Below, one piece after another: positions 1-7,583 of a DNA stretch of 19,540 bases. Under the pieces are notes generated by a model. It did no database searches, was not told where the DNA came from, and saw only the letters and a program-made list of their open reading frames with translations. A program made the translations under genes and the position numbers. The stretch covers positions 1-19,540 of the forward strand of contig JAILDS010000015.1 of the NCBI GenBank assembly GCA_024689165.1. Direction: 5' to 3'. The first letter of the stretch is position 1. Each line of letters begins with the position of its first letter. The stretch is from Clostridia bacterium (GTDB taxonomy: Bacteria > Bacillota > Clostridia > Oscillospirales > Acutalibacteraceae).

Positions 1-365
1 AGCCCACCACCGAGCCGACGACCGTCCCCACGACTGAGCCTACCACTGAGCCCACGACTGAGCCTACCACTGAGCCCACGACTGAGCCCACCACCGAGCC
101 GACGACCGTCCCCACGACTGAGCCTACCACTGAGCCCACGACTGAGCCCACCACCGAGCCCGTCAAGGTCGTTATCCCCGGCGACGCCGATGAAAGCGGC
201 GTAGTCGAGGCCGCCGACGCCCGCCTTGTCCTTCGCGTTGCGATCGAGATCGACGAGCCCTTCGACGACATCGTAAAGGCTGCCTGCGACCTTGATCCCG
301 ACAACGAGATCACCGCCGCCGACGCGAGACTCGTTCTCAGGCTTGCCCTCGGTATGGCCGACTGA
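1..365 (+). CDS. Dockerin-containing surface protein, C-terminal part (5' truncated by window edge)
   Basis: The open frame runs in from the left edge (codons begin at base 3) and ends at TGA 363-365. It encodes a linker of 13 Pro-Thr-Thr-Glu/Val units and then a dockerin type I-like module of about 60 residues. The module has two EF-hand-like calcium loops: GDADESGVVEAADARLVLR and DLDPDNEITAADARLVLRL. Each has Asp or Asn/Ser at the usual loop positions and a closing Asp-Ala-Arg helix start. Dockerins bind cohesins and attach enzymes or surface proteins to scaffoldins; that role is family knowledge. The catalytic or binding part lies upstream and cannot be seen, so the function of the whole protein is unknown. 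The second loop closely resembles the dockerin in the L,D-transpeptidase at the right end of the window. A terminator follows 36 bases after the stop. Confidence 0.85.
   Translation, partial: PTTEPTTVPTTEPTTEPTTEPTTEPTTEPTTEPTTVPTTEPTTEPTTEPTTEPVKVVIPGDADESGVVEAADARLVLRVAIEIDEPFDDIVKAACDLDPDNEITAADARLVLRLALGMAD
3..158 (+). repeat. 12-bp tandem repeats encoding a PTTE linker
   Basis: Thirteen consecutive 12-base units encode Pro-Thr-Thr-Glu, with Val in place of Glu in two units. The array has a higher-order pattern. A block starting with the variant pair PTTE-PTTV begins at 3 and again at 87, with 7 units in the first block and 5 in the second; a single closing unit begins at 147. Identical synonymous codon choices recur in both blocks, which suggests recent duplication by slippage or recombination. 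At protein level this is a typical extended, possibly glycosylated Thr/Pro linker between modules of a secreted protein. The array begins at the window edge, so its full length is unknown. Confidence 0.9.
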
Positions 366-400
366 TCCGGCTCTGCCGACGGTCCGAAACCGAATCACTG

Positions 401-430
401 CCCCGCGCTCCGGCGCGGGGTATTTTTCTT
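401..430 (+). terminator. Rho-independent terminator after the dockerin gene
   Basis: A perfect 8-bp GC-only stem (401-408 with 413-420) with a TCCG loop is followed by TATTTTTCTT. It lies 36 bases after the stop codon of the dockerin gene and before the next promoter, so it separates the two transcription units. Confidence 0.9.
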
Positions 431-449
431 AACTTTCGGCATTTTGTTC

Positions 450-478
450 TTGTAACGCTGTTTTTAATATGTTAAAAT
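450..478 (+). promoter_or_regulatory. Sigma-A-type promoter for the PPC-repeat protein
   Basis: The -35 candidate is TTGTAA (450-455, 4/6 match) and the -10 is TAAAAT (473-478, 5/6 match), separated by exactly 17 bp. It lies in an AT-rich pocket between the terminator and the GTG start at 521, and would give a leader of about 35 bases. No operator or attenuator is evident. Confidence 0.65.
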
Positions 479-520
479 ATCGGACACGGTGAAACGGCAG
501 TCAAAAAAGGGGGCGTAAAA

Positions 521-2353
521 GTGAAGATCCGCAGCGTTTTTTCCCTTTTCGCCGCCTTGTTCATGCTGATTTCCGCATTCGCGGACAGGCTCGTCCCGGG
601 AAACGTCCCGCAGCAGCCGACGGATCCTGCGGAGACGGCGGTCTCAGCTCCTTTCGGCCAGACCGAAGGCGCGGATGAAAACGCGCTGCCTTCCGCGGAG
701 ACAGAGCTTCTGATCACCGAAACGGAATCGGAGCAGAACGGAGCCCGTCCCGCTTCCGCCGAAAGCGTGGTCGTATCCGCGATCGAAAAAAACGCCGTTG
801 AAGCCGCCCTGAGCGCCGGCAAACCCGAGGTTTTTCCTCTGACGGGTATGTATTCGCGCCCGATAGAGGCGAACGAGAACGTCGTTTTTGAATATACCGT
901 CAGGCGCAGGGGGTATCTGAGCCTTATCGCGTCGACGACCGATCTCGAGGCTGATTTTGCCGGGGAGGGCACGCTCGTCGTCAGCCTCCTGCAGCGTTAC
1001 AGTTCGACCGGCGGCGCCGAAAACGACTCCGTGCGTTTTCTGACCTGCGTGATGTATGAGGCAGATACCATCCCTCAGAACGGGAACAGCGCCGGTGTCG
1101 AGGCGGGGGAGTACGTCGTCGTCATAACGGCTGTCGGCGCAGGTATAAGCAAGCCGGCGGTACGCGTCGATTTCGTCCAGGACGCCTCTTATGAGGTCGA
1201 GCCGAACGACGCCTTTACCCGTTACACCCGCATTCTGCCGGGAGTCCCGATCAAGGGCTCGTCCGGCAGCAAGGCTTTGCCGGACGAGGACTGCTTCCTG
1301 TTCGTCAGCGACAGCCCGGGGTACGCGGTGTTTTCGTTCGAGCATCCGAAGCTCGCTCTGCCGAGCGTCACATGGCTGGTTTCCCTTTGTTCATCCGACG
1401 GGACGGTCCTTTACAACAAGTCCGTCCGCGGCAGTGACGGCTCATTCGTCAGCCCGATGGTCGGCATCGGAGCGGGTGAGTTTTTCATCACCGTCAGGTC
1501 GCACGTGTACTGCCCGGACGACTATACGATAAACCTTAACCTCACCGCTTCGGACTGCTTCGAAACAGAACCCAACGACGGGGCGGAGCTTGCGTACGTT
1601 CTTGAGCCGGGCGTTGCCGTCGGCGCTTCCATGAGCGAAAGATCCGGCGGAGCGGACAGGGACTTCTTCGTGCTCCGCGCCGGCAGTGCCGGAGGCATCT
1701 CCGTGAGCTTTGCCTCCGAATACGGCGGGACGGATATTGATTCCCGCCGGCTGACCCTGACCGACTCGTCGGGAACGGTCCTTTTCAGAGAGGTCATAAG
1801 CGGCGGCACCAGGCGGTTCGATACGCCCGTGATCGGCGTCCCGGCAGGGGATTACTATATCGTCGTCGACAACGAGGGCCTGAGGCTCGATACCGCCGTT
1901 TACACGATCGAAGCTGATTTCGACGATTCAAAGGCCTACGAAAAAGAGCCGAACGACTCGGTCGGCACTGCGACGGAGCTTTCCCGCGCGGCGGCGGTCA
2001 CAGGGTCCCTTACGCGGCTCGACGCTCAGACCGACGTCGATTATTACAGGATAGAGCTTTCAAAGCCCTGCGACCTTAAGGTCCGCTTCTCTCAGGAGCG
2101 CGGCGCGGGGGACAACGAGGTGTTCCGGCTTACGCTGACGGATTCTTCCGGGGAGCCGCTCGTCCCGATCCTCGCGGACGGCAGCAGGCTGACGGACAGC
2201 TTCGGCACAGAGCTGACGTATTTTTCCGTTGCCGCGTCCGAATCAGAGAGAGAACACGTCTGGTACTCGCTCGAAGCGGGGACCTATTACGTACGGGTCG
2301 GCTCGGGCACGTTTTTCTCAGACTCGGCTTACAGTATTTCCTATACATTCTGA
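521..2353 (+). CDS. Exported protein with three PPC-like beta-sandwich repeats
   Basis: The 610-residue protein begins at GTG 521, with an AAAGGGGG ribosome site at about 505-512. Residues 1-21 form a basic then hydrophobic signal peptide (MKIRSVFSLFAALFMLISAF). Residues 25-100 are low-complexity and acidic. A first beta-rich domain spans about 105-220. Three repeats then each open with Glu-Pro-Asn-Asp (227-230, 350-353, 476-479) and contain a D-x-D-x-(F/Y)-(F/Y) strand and an (A/E)-G-(E/D/T)-(F/Y)-(F/Y) turn near the end. These are the hallmarks of the bacterial pre-peptidase C-terminal (PPC) domain, which usually accompanies secreted proteases. No catalytic domain, wall-anchor motif or dockerin is present, so it looks like a stand-alone adhesion, carbohydrate-binding or accessory protein. 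It starts a probable operon: the next gene begins 9 bases after its stop. The PPC assignment is fairly secure; the function is unknown. Confidence 0.8.
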   Translation: MKIRSVFSLFAALFMLISAFADRLVPGNVPQQPTDPAETAVSAPFGQTEGADENALPSAETELLITETESEQNGARPASAESVVVSAIEKNAVEAALSAGKPEVFPLTGMYSRPIEANENVVFEYTVRRRGYLSLIASTTDLEADFAGEGTLVVSLLQRYSSTGGAENDSVRFLTCVMYEADTIPQNGNSAGVEAGEYVVVITAVGAGISKPAVRVDFVQDASYEVEPNDAFTRYTRILPGVPIKGSSGSKALPDEDCFLFVSDSPGYAVFSFEHPKLALPSVTWLVSLCSSDGTVLYNKSVRGSDGSFVSPMVGIGAGEFFITVRSHVYCPDDYTINLNLTASDCFETEPNDGAELAYVLEPGVAVGASMSERSGGADRDFFVLRAGSAGGISVSFASEYGGTDIDSRRLTLTDSSGTVLFREVISGGTRRFDTPVIGVPAGDYYIVVDNEGLRLDTAVYTIEADFDDSKAYEKEPNDSVGTATELSRAAAVTGSLTRLDAQTDVDYYRIELSKPCDLKVRFSQERGAGDNEVFRLTLTDSSGEPLVPILADGSRLTDSFGTELTYFSVAASESEREHVWYSLEAGTYYVRVGSGTFFSDSAYSISYTF

Positions 2354-2362
2354 GAGGTTTTT

Positions 2363-3580
2363 ATGGGCAGCATTCTTAAGGTCGGGGTGATTGGCCTCGG
2401 CGGCAGGGGACACGGCCTCATGAGGGGCGAGCTCCTTCCGAGGAAGGACGTCGAGGTAGTTCACGTCTGCGACCTGTTCCCTGACAGGGCGAAAGCGGGC
2501 GCGGATTCCGTCGAAGAGCTCCGCGGCGTCAGGCCGAAGCAAACGACCGATTACCGCAACGTCATAAACGACCCGGACGTGGAGGCGGTATTCATCTATA
2601 CCGCATGGGAGCAGCATATCGGTATAGCCGTCGCGGCGCTCGACGCGGGCAAACACACTGCTGTCGAGGTCGGCGGGGCTTACGGCATAAAGGACTGCTG
2701 GGAGCTCGTGGACGCGGCTGAGCGCTCGAAGGCAACGTTCATGTTCCTTGAAAACTGCTGTTACGACCGTAGCGAGCTGATGGTCTTCAATATGGTAAAG
2801 CAGGGGCTGTTCGGCGAGATCGTTCACGCGGCGGGCGCCTACGGGCACGACCTGAGGGATGAGATCGCCTTCGGCGCGAAGAACCGCCACTACCGGCTGA
2901 GGAACTATATCTGCCGCAACTGCGAGAATTACCCGACGCACGACCTGGGGCCCATCGCGAAGATCATGCGCATAAACCGGGGCAACCTGATGCTGAGACT
3001 CAACTCGGTCGCCTCGCGTTCGGCGGGCCTGCATGAGTTCGTCAGGGCAAAAATGCCCGGTTCGCCCCTCGAAAACACGGTTTTCGCCCAGGGCGACACG
3101 GTCGACACCGTTATAACCTGCGCCGACGGTTCGACTATCCACCTGATGCTTCAGACCACTCTGCCGCGCTATTATTCGAGGAATTTCACGATCTGCGGCA
3201 CGAAGGGCATGTTCTCGGAAGAGAACGACTGCGTCATGCTCGACGGGATAACGCCGGAGGACGGGAACCTCAGGGGCAACGCGTCAAGCTTTCACGAAAA
3301 ATACGACAGCCCCCTGTGGAACGACCCGGAGGAGCTGAAAAAACACGGGCACGGAGGCATGGACTGCCTTACGCACGCCGCCGCGGTCGAGACTTTCCTG
3401 GCCGGCACTCCGAGCCCGATAGACGTATACGACGCGGCCGCGTGGATGTCGATATCCTGCCTTTCCGAACAGTCGATAAGGCTTCTCGGAGCGCCGGTGG
3501 AGATACCCGACTTCACGAGAGGGCGCTGGAGGAAACGCGCCGACCGCGCGGAGGGCATATTCGCCCTGGAGATGGACTGA
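2363..3580 (+). CDS. Gfo/Idh/MocA-family oxidoreductase, GH109-like
   Basis: The 405-residue protein has an N-terminal Rossmann fold with dinucleotide motif VGVIGLGGRG (7-16). The family's usual Glu-Lys-Pro is replaced by Glu-Val-Gly-Gly (102-105). The middle region carries ENCCYDR (130-136), GAYGHDLR (158-165) and YPTHDLGP (190-197). These resemble the blocks I recall from GH109, the NAD-dependent alpha-N-acetylgalactosaminidase-like branch (ENxCY, GGYxHDLR, YPTHGxGP). Such enzymes oxidise a sugar hydroxyl and may cleave glycosides by a redox elimination route. There is no signal peptide, so it should be cytoplasmic, acting on an imported sugar or glycoside. The ribosome site GAGAGG (2352-2357) overlaps the stop of the upstream gene, so co-transcription is likely. 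Substrate cannot be fixed from sequence: family assignment is strong, GH109 membership moderate. Confidence 0.85.
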   Translation: MGSILKVGVIGLGGRGHGLMRGELLPRKDVEVVHVCDLFPDRAKAGADSVEELRGVRPKQTTDYRNVINDPDVEAVFIYTAWEQHIGIAVAALDAGKHTAVEVGGAYGIKDCWELVDAAERSKATFMFLENCCYDRSELMVFNMVKQGLFGEIVHAAGAYGHDLRDEIAFGAKNRHYRLRNYICRNCENYPTHDLGPIAKIMRINRGNLMLRLNSVASRSAGLHEFVRAKMPGSPLENTVFAQGDTVDTVITCADGSTIHLMLQTTLPRYYSRNFTICGTKGMFSEENDCVMLDGITPEDGNLRGNASSFHEKYDSPLWNDPEELKKHGHGGMDCLTHAAAVETFLAGTPSPIDVYDAAAWMSISCLSEQSIRLLGAPVEIPDFTRGRWRKRADRAEGIFALEMD

Positions 3581-3666
3581 TTTTTTCATAAGGCAGCAGG
3601 CATAAGACGGCAGTCGTCGCAAAACGTGCGCCGGATAAGGCGCGGCGCGACAGGGGGAGTTTGGGC

Positions 3667-4431
3667 GTGGAAGATCAGCGGGCCACACGGCAGAAGCCGG
3701 ATGAAAAGGAAATAATCTACGGCAGGAACTCCGTGCGCGAGGCCCTGCGGGTCGGCGTCGCCGCGAACGCCATGTATATCGCCAAAGGCGACAGGAGCGC
3801 GCCGCTCGTCCAGCTTGAGGCCGTCGCGCGCGACAAGGGCGTGGTCGTCAAGTTCGTCGACGTGAAAAAGCTCGAGCATCTCTGCTCCGGCGGAGTGCAT
3901 CAGGGCATCGCCCTGTCGGTCAGCCCCAAAGCCTACAGCACGGTGGAGGAGCTTTTCGATATAGCCGCACAGCGCGGCGAGCCGCCGTTTTTCGTCATAC
4001 TCGACGGCATCGAGGACCCTCATAATCTCGGCGCGGTGATCCGCTCCGCTCTTTGCTGCGGCGCTCACGGCGTCATCATTCCCGAGAGGCGCGGCGCCGC
4101 TCTGACCGGAGCCGTCGAAAAGGCGAGCGCCGGGGCGCTGGCGCATATCGCCGTCGCGCGTGTGAAAAACGTGAACGACTGTATCAAACAGATCAAAAAA
4201 CGCGGCGTCTGGGTCTATGCCGCGTCTTCCGACGGGACCCCCTGCGGGCAGCTCGATCTTTCCGGCGCGGTCGCGCTCGTGATCGGCTCCGAGGGTGAGG
4301 GCGTTTCCAGACTCGTGCGAGAGACCTGCGACGGCGCCGTCGGGATACCTATCAAAGGCGGGTTCGATTCCTTCAACGCATCGGTCGCCGCCGGGATACT
4401 GATGTATGAAATAATGAAGCGGAGAGATTGA
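3667..4431 (+). CDS. rlmB: TrmH/SpoU-family RNA 2'-O-methyltransferase (RlmB-like)
   Basis: The 254-residue protein probably methylates a ribose 2'-OH in 23S rRNA (the Gm2251 site in the RlmB group). Residues 16-95 form the L30e-like substrate-binding domain (IIYGRNSVREAL). The SPOUT knot follows with motif 1 DPHNLGAVIRSA (117-128), motif 2 IGSEGEGVS (206-214) and motif 3 IPIKGGFDSFNASVAAGI (227-244). Motif 3 reads SFNAS instead of the commoner SLNVS, but the catalytic-region Asn237 and Ser239 are kept. The GTG at 3667 is preferred over the in-frame TTG at 3661 because AGGGGGAG (3652-3659) sits 7 bases before the GTG and only 1 base before the TTG. It follows the oxidoreductase by 86 bases with no terminator, and its stop is 1 base before the next ATG. 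RlmB versus another TrmH-family target (for example TrmH) is not decidable here. Confidence 0.88.
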   Translation: MEDQRATRQKPDEKEIIYGRNSVREALRVGVAANAMYIAKGDRSAPLVQLEAVARDKGVVVKFVDVKKLEHLCSGGVHQGIALSVSPKAYSTVEELFDIAAQRGEPPFFVILDGIEDPHNLGAVIRSALCCGAHGVIIPERRGAALTGAVEKASAGALAHIAVARVKNVNDCIKQIKKRGVWVYAASSDGTPCGQLDLSGAVALVIGSEGEGVSRLVRETCDGAVGIPIKGGFDSFNASVAAGILMYEIMKRRD

Positions 4432-4432
4432 C

Positions 4433-7018
4433 ATGGACGACAGCGAGAGACTGCGCAGACTGATAAGCGAAAGGACCGACCCTCAGCAGAAGGTGCGGCA
4501 GGAGACCGCCGACGGCGGGAAGGGCGAGGCGACTCAGGCGTTCCCGGCGGGGGCTTCCGTCGGACGGGCGCCGCGGAACACGAGGCTTCGCCGCGCTTCG
4601 GCGCATTCGGAGGATTCCGGAGAGATAACCGGTATCAGGAACGATACCGAGTCTTTTCCGGGCGCTTCCGGGGTCATAGATACGGGCTCTTCGAGCGGTG
4701 ATTTCGAGCGTGACCCGGATTCGTCGGAGCAGGGCGCGGTCGTGAAGGTGTTCAACCCGCGTTCCCGCAGGGTCAAGGAGGTTCGCGAATCCTATGACGC
4801 CGCGCCGGAAAAAGAGAGCGCGGATGAGGAAGAAAAGTCCGTAGTCTACGACACGAAGCCGCTCGCGGGGGTCGCGCCGGATTCTCTGCGCTCCATCGCG
4901 GACAGCGCGGAGCGAGACGACGGTTCCTCCGCCGACGACGAGGACGAGCAGATACAGGTCCTCGAGCAGAGGCGCGAGCAGAAGGCGAGAGAGTTCGCCA
5001 AAAACGCGTCCATCCCGGATATCAGCGCTCAGGCCCGTCAGGACGAGACCGAACGCGGGGTCGACCACTTCAGGAACGGTCTTTTCGACGAGGATGAAAC
5101 TGACGGTCCCGCCGAGCCCGTCGGGGAAAAGGAGATCCCCGAGGCTCTGCCGATAACGGATTCACCGGTTTCGGAGGAGAACAGGCGCAACCACCGCGAA
5201 AACGCCGACATGCCGTCCGACGGACTGTTCGGCTCCCTGTTCCGTAACAAGGAGCCTGTGATAAGGCTTGACGACGAATACAGGAGCACTGCTGACAACT
5301 CCGGTTTCACCGCGATGCTGTCTTCAAAAACGCTTTACTACAAGAACCGCAGCCTTATACTGTTCGCCGCTGCCGCAGTGGGACTGATCTTCGACACGGT
5401 CGTCTCTCTGATAATCGGCTCCGGAAGGACGGTCTTCGGCGGGAACGCCTTTGTCGTTCCCATCGTCAACGCGGTGCTTCTGCTGTTCACCGCCCTTGTT
5501 GAGCGCAGGACCCTTGCGTCGGGGGTCGCGTGCCTCATAGAGCGCAGGTATGACGTGAGCGTCTATTCGTTCGTTTCAGTATTGCTCGCGCTTCTTCAGC
5601 TCGTCGCCGCTTTCATATCTCCGGCGGCGGTGGAGGCACCCGCCCATATGTACACGCCTCTGGCGACGGTCTGCTGCGCGCTGGTCTGCTTCGCGCGTTT
5701 CAGGGCGGCCCAGAACGCGAGAGTGTGCTTCGACGTCCACAAGCTTTCGTCGCGCAGGGTCATCAAGAAGCTCAGCCGCAGCCGCGACCTCAACGGGCTT
5801 GCGGGCGCTCTTGTCGACGCGGACAGCGACCTTCGCGTGAACGTCAAGACCGACTTCGTTTCCGATTTTTCACAGTCGATCGAAAACGGGCTCGGCTCCG
5901 TTCTCCCCCCGGTCGTCCTTCTTCTTCTGCCACTCGTTCTCGGAGTTATCGGCGGCATCGTCGCCGGGATACGCGCAAAAGAGGCGTTTTCGGCTTTTTC
6001 CTCCATGCTTCTGACATGGTCGCTCGCTTTTCCCGCCTGCTCCGTCGTGGCTCTGTGCAACTCGCTCTTTTCAGCCAACAGAAAGCTCAAAAACAGGGTG
6101 GCGTATATCACAGGCTATGACAGCGCTGCGGACCTGTCCCACGCGGAGTTCCTTCTCGTGGACGAGTCCGAGGTCTTTGAAGCCGAATGCGTCTCGATGG
6201 AGGTCGCAGAGGGCGTCCCGCTCCAGCACGCCGTTTTCTGCGCATACGTCCTGCTTTCGAACGAGGGCGGCATATTCGCCCAGGCCGTAAAGGATTATCT
6301 TCCGACCCTCATGGAAAAGGAAGCCTACGAAAAGCTCATCTCCCGAGAGATCAGGGTCGACGACTTTATCCAGGAGGGGCACGGCAGCTCCGGCTGGATA
6401 ACCGATAAAAAGGTGTTCCTCGGCGACAGAGAGTTCCTTGAGACGCACTATATAGAGCTCCCGCCCGTCAGTGACGAGATGGAGGGCTTTTACGAGCAGC
6501 AGAACTGCATACCGCTTTATCTCGGGATAGACAGGCAGTATCTCGGCGTGCTCTGGTTCAGCCTTGAGACCGAACCGGGGGTGTCCGCCAGGCTCACCGA
6601 GATCTTCAAAAAGGGCGTCGGCCTCATCATGAGGCGCGAGAACGACGCTCTGACGGAGGAGCTCGTTGCTTCGAGGCTCGGCGCGCAGAAGAATTTCATA
6701 AAGACAGTCCACGGCGAGGCCGGCGCCTTCGTCGCCGACGACCGCGACAGGACGACCTCTTCCGAACGCGCGGGAGCCGTTCACCACGGCCGACTGCTGT
6801 CGATGCTCGAGCTCGTCGCCTCGGCCTTCAGGCTGACCGACGCCCGCAGAGCGGTAAGGCTGCTGACCGTCGTCTGTTCGGTGATACTCGCAGTCCTCGG
6901 CTTCGTCCTTTCCGTTATGAACGCGGTCGCGAGACTGAACCTGCCGATCGCCCTCGTCGTTATGCTCGCCGCTCCCGTCGCGGGCTATCTTGCCGGCAAG
7001 CTCATCGCAGGGAAGTAG
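4433..7018 (+). CDS. Membrane protein resembling a degenerate P1B-type ATPase (pseudoenzyme) with long charged N-terminus
   Basis: This is an 861-residue protein. Residues 1-295 are rich in Asp, Glu, Arg and Ser and probably disordered. Hydrophobic segments lie near 308-329, 338-356, 374-397, 405-422, then 488-512 and 522-545, then 806-829 and 834-857. This 4+2+2 layout is that of P1B metal-transporting ATPases. Phe-Pro-Ala (533-535) sits where P1B pumps have Cys-Pro-Cys, and Asp577 follows at the same 44-residue offset as the phosphorylated Asp in CopA-type pumps (CPC 380-382 and D424 in Archaeoglobus CopA, from memory). But DKTGTLT reads DESEVFE (577-583). The region 650-670 (GHGSSGWITDKKVFLGDREF) resembles the nucleotide-domain segment G-x-G-V-x-x-x-V-x-G-x-x-V-x-x-G-N. 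TGD becomes RRE (734-736), GDGxNDxP is absent, and the 64-residue actuator region lacks TGE. Transport by ATP hydrolysis is therefore unlikely. No frameshift is visible, so it is an intact pseudoenzyme rather than a pseudogene. Fold inference is moderately strong; the role is unknown. Confidence 0.7.
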   Translation: MDDSERLRRLISERTDPQQKVRQETADGGKGEATQAFPAGASVGRAPRNTRLRRASAHSEDSGEITGIRNDTESFPGASGVIDTGSSSGDFERDPDSSEQGAVVKVFNPRSRRVKEVRESYDAAPEKESADEEEKSVVYDTKPLAGVAPDSLRSIADSAERDDGSSADDEDEQIQVLEQRREQKAREFAKNASIPDISAQARQDETERGVDHFRNGLFDEDETDGPAEPVGEKEIPEALPITDSPVSEENRRNHRENADMPSDGLFGSLFRNKEPVIRLDDEYRSTADNSGFTAMLSSKTLYYKNRSLILFAAAAVGLIFDTVVSLIIGSGRTVFGGNAFVVPIVNAVLLLFTALVERRTLASGVACLIERRYDVSVYSFVSVLLALLQLVAAFISPAAVEAPAHMYTPLATVCCALVCFARFRAAQNARVCFDVHKLSSRRVIKKLSRSRDLNGLAGALVDADSDLRVNVKTDFVSDFSQSIENGLGSVLPPVVLLLLPLVLGVIGGIVAGIRAKEAFSAFSSMLLTWSLAFPACSVVALCNSLFSANRKLKNRVAYITGYDSAADLSHAEFLLVDESEVFEAECVSMEVAEGVPLQHAVFCAYVLLSNEGGIFAQAVKDYLPTLMEKEAYEKLISREIRVDDFIQEGHGSSGWITDKKVFLGDREFLETHYIELPPVSDEMEGFYEQQNCIPLYLGIDRQYLGVLWFSLETEPGVSARLTEIFKKGVGLIMRRENDALTEELVASRLGAQKNFIKTVHGEAGAFVADDRDRTTSSERAGAVHHGRLLSMLELVASAFRLTDARRAVRLLTVVCSVILAVLGFVLSVMNAVARLNLPIALVVMLAAPVAGYLAGKLIAGK

Positions 7019-7019
7019 A

Positions 7020-7490
7020 ATGCGTCTGCTCGTTATTTCTGATTCGCACGGCAGCGTGAGAAACTGCGCCGAGATCCTCCGGCGCGAACCGGAGGCCGAG
7101 GCGATCTTCCACCTCGGCGACGGGGTATCGGACCTCGAAACACTGTCGTCCCTCATCGGCTCCCGACCGGTCTGTTCCGTCGAGGGCAATTGTGATTTTG
7201 ACTCGCCGCGTCCCAAAACTCTTGAAGCTGAGTTCGGCGACGTGAAGGTGTTCGCCTGCCACGGCGACATGCTTTACGTAAGGCATGACCTTGACATGCT
7301 AGAGTCCGCCGCCCGCGGCGCGGGGGCGCGGCTCGCCCTCTACGGGCACACGCATATACAGAGGCGCGATCACCGGGACGGCCTGGAGTTTTTCAACCCC
7401 GGCGCGGCGATGAGCGGTTTTTACGGGGTCGTCGACATCGTCCCCGGCGGGCTGATATGCATCGGGAAAAGCCTGACGCCGTCTTTCTGA
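7020..7490 (+). CDS. YfcE/MJ0936-type metallophosphoesterase
   Basis: The 156-residue calcineurin-like phosphodiesterase shows the full metal-binding set: DSHG (Asp8, His10), GDGVSD (Asp34), GNCD (Asn57), CHGD (His81) and YGHTH (His110, His112). Family members (YfcE, MJ0936) hydrolyse phosphodiester bonds using two Mn or other divalent ions; the physiological substrate is usually unknown. The last active-site-flanking motif reads NPGAA rather than the usual NPGS. ATG 7020 is chosen because it lies 1 base after the upstream stop, with AGGGAAG just before it. An in-frame upstream TTG lies within the preceding gene. The tight spacing suggests translation coupled to the pseudo-P-type ATPase. Soluble and cytoplasmic. 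Confidence 0.9.
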   Translation: MRLLVISDSHGSVRNCAEILRREPEAEAIFHLGDGVSDLETLSSLIGSRPVCSVEGNCDFDSPRPKTLEAEFGDVKVFACHGDMLYVRHDLDMLESAARGAGARLALYGHTHIQRRDHRDGLEFFNPGAAMSGFYGVVDIVPGGLICIGKSLTPSF

Positions 7491-7583
7491 CTGTTTTTGC
7501 TTTTGTTAATACAAAATGTGACCTGATTTTGACGTATCTTAATAAAATCTTTCGTTTTTATTCACGGTTTGGACATAAATACA

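Noticed and set aside
1..158. Possible CRISPR-like or minisatellite array
   Set aside because: The repeats are contiguous 12-bp units in one reading frame with no spacers, and encode a Pro-Thr-Glu linker joined to a dockerin.
2318..3142. 274-codon minus-strand ORF opposite the oxidoreductase
   Set aside because: It is a shadow frame of a clear Rossmann-fold gene, with no ribosome site or motifs.
3581..3590. Terminator after the oxidoreductase gene (T-run at the stop codon)
   Set aside because: No GC-rich stem precedes the T-run, so read-through into the rRNA methyltransferase is assumed.
6071..7270. 399-codon minus-strand ORF opposite the pseudo-P-type ATPase and phosphoesterase
   Set aside because: It mirrors two sense genes that carry recognisable motifs and good starts. 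Its product shows no domain, and long antisense frames are expected at this GC content.
7529..7549. TTGACG plus AT-rich stretch as a promoter for the small ORF
   Set aside because: The nearest -10-like hexamer is far too close (under 12 bp) for a sigma-A promoter.
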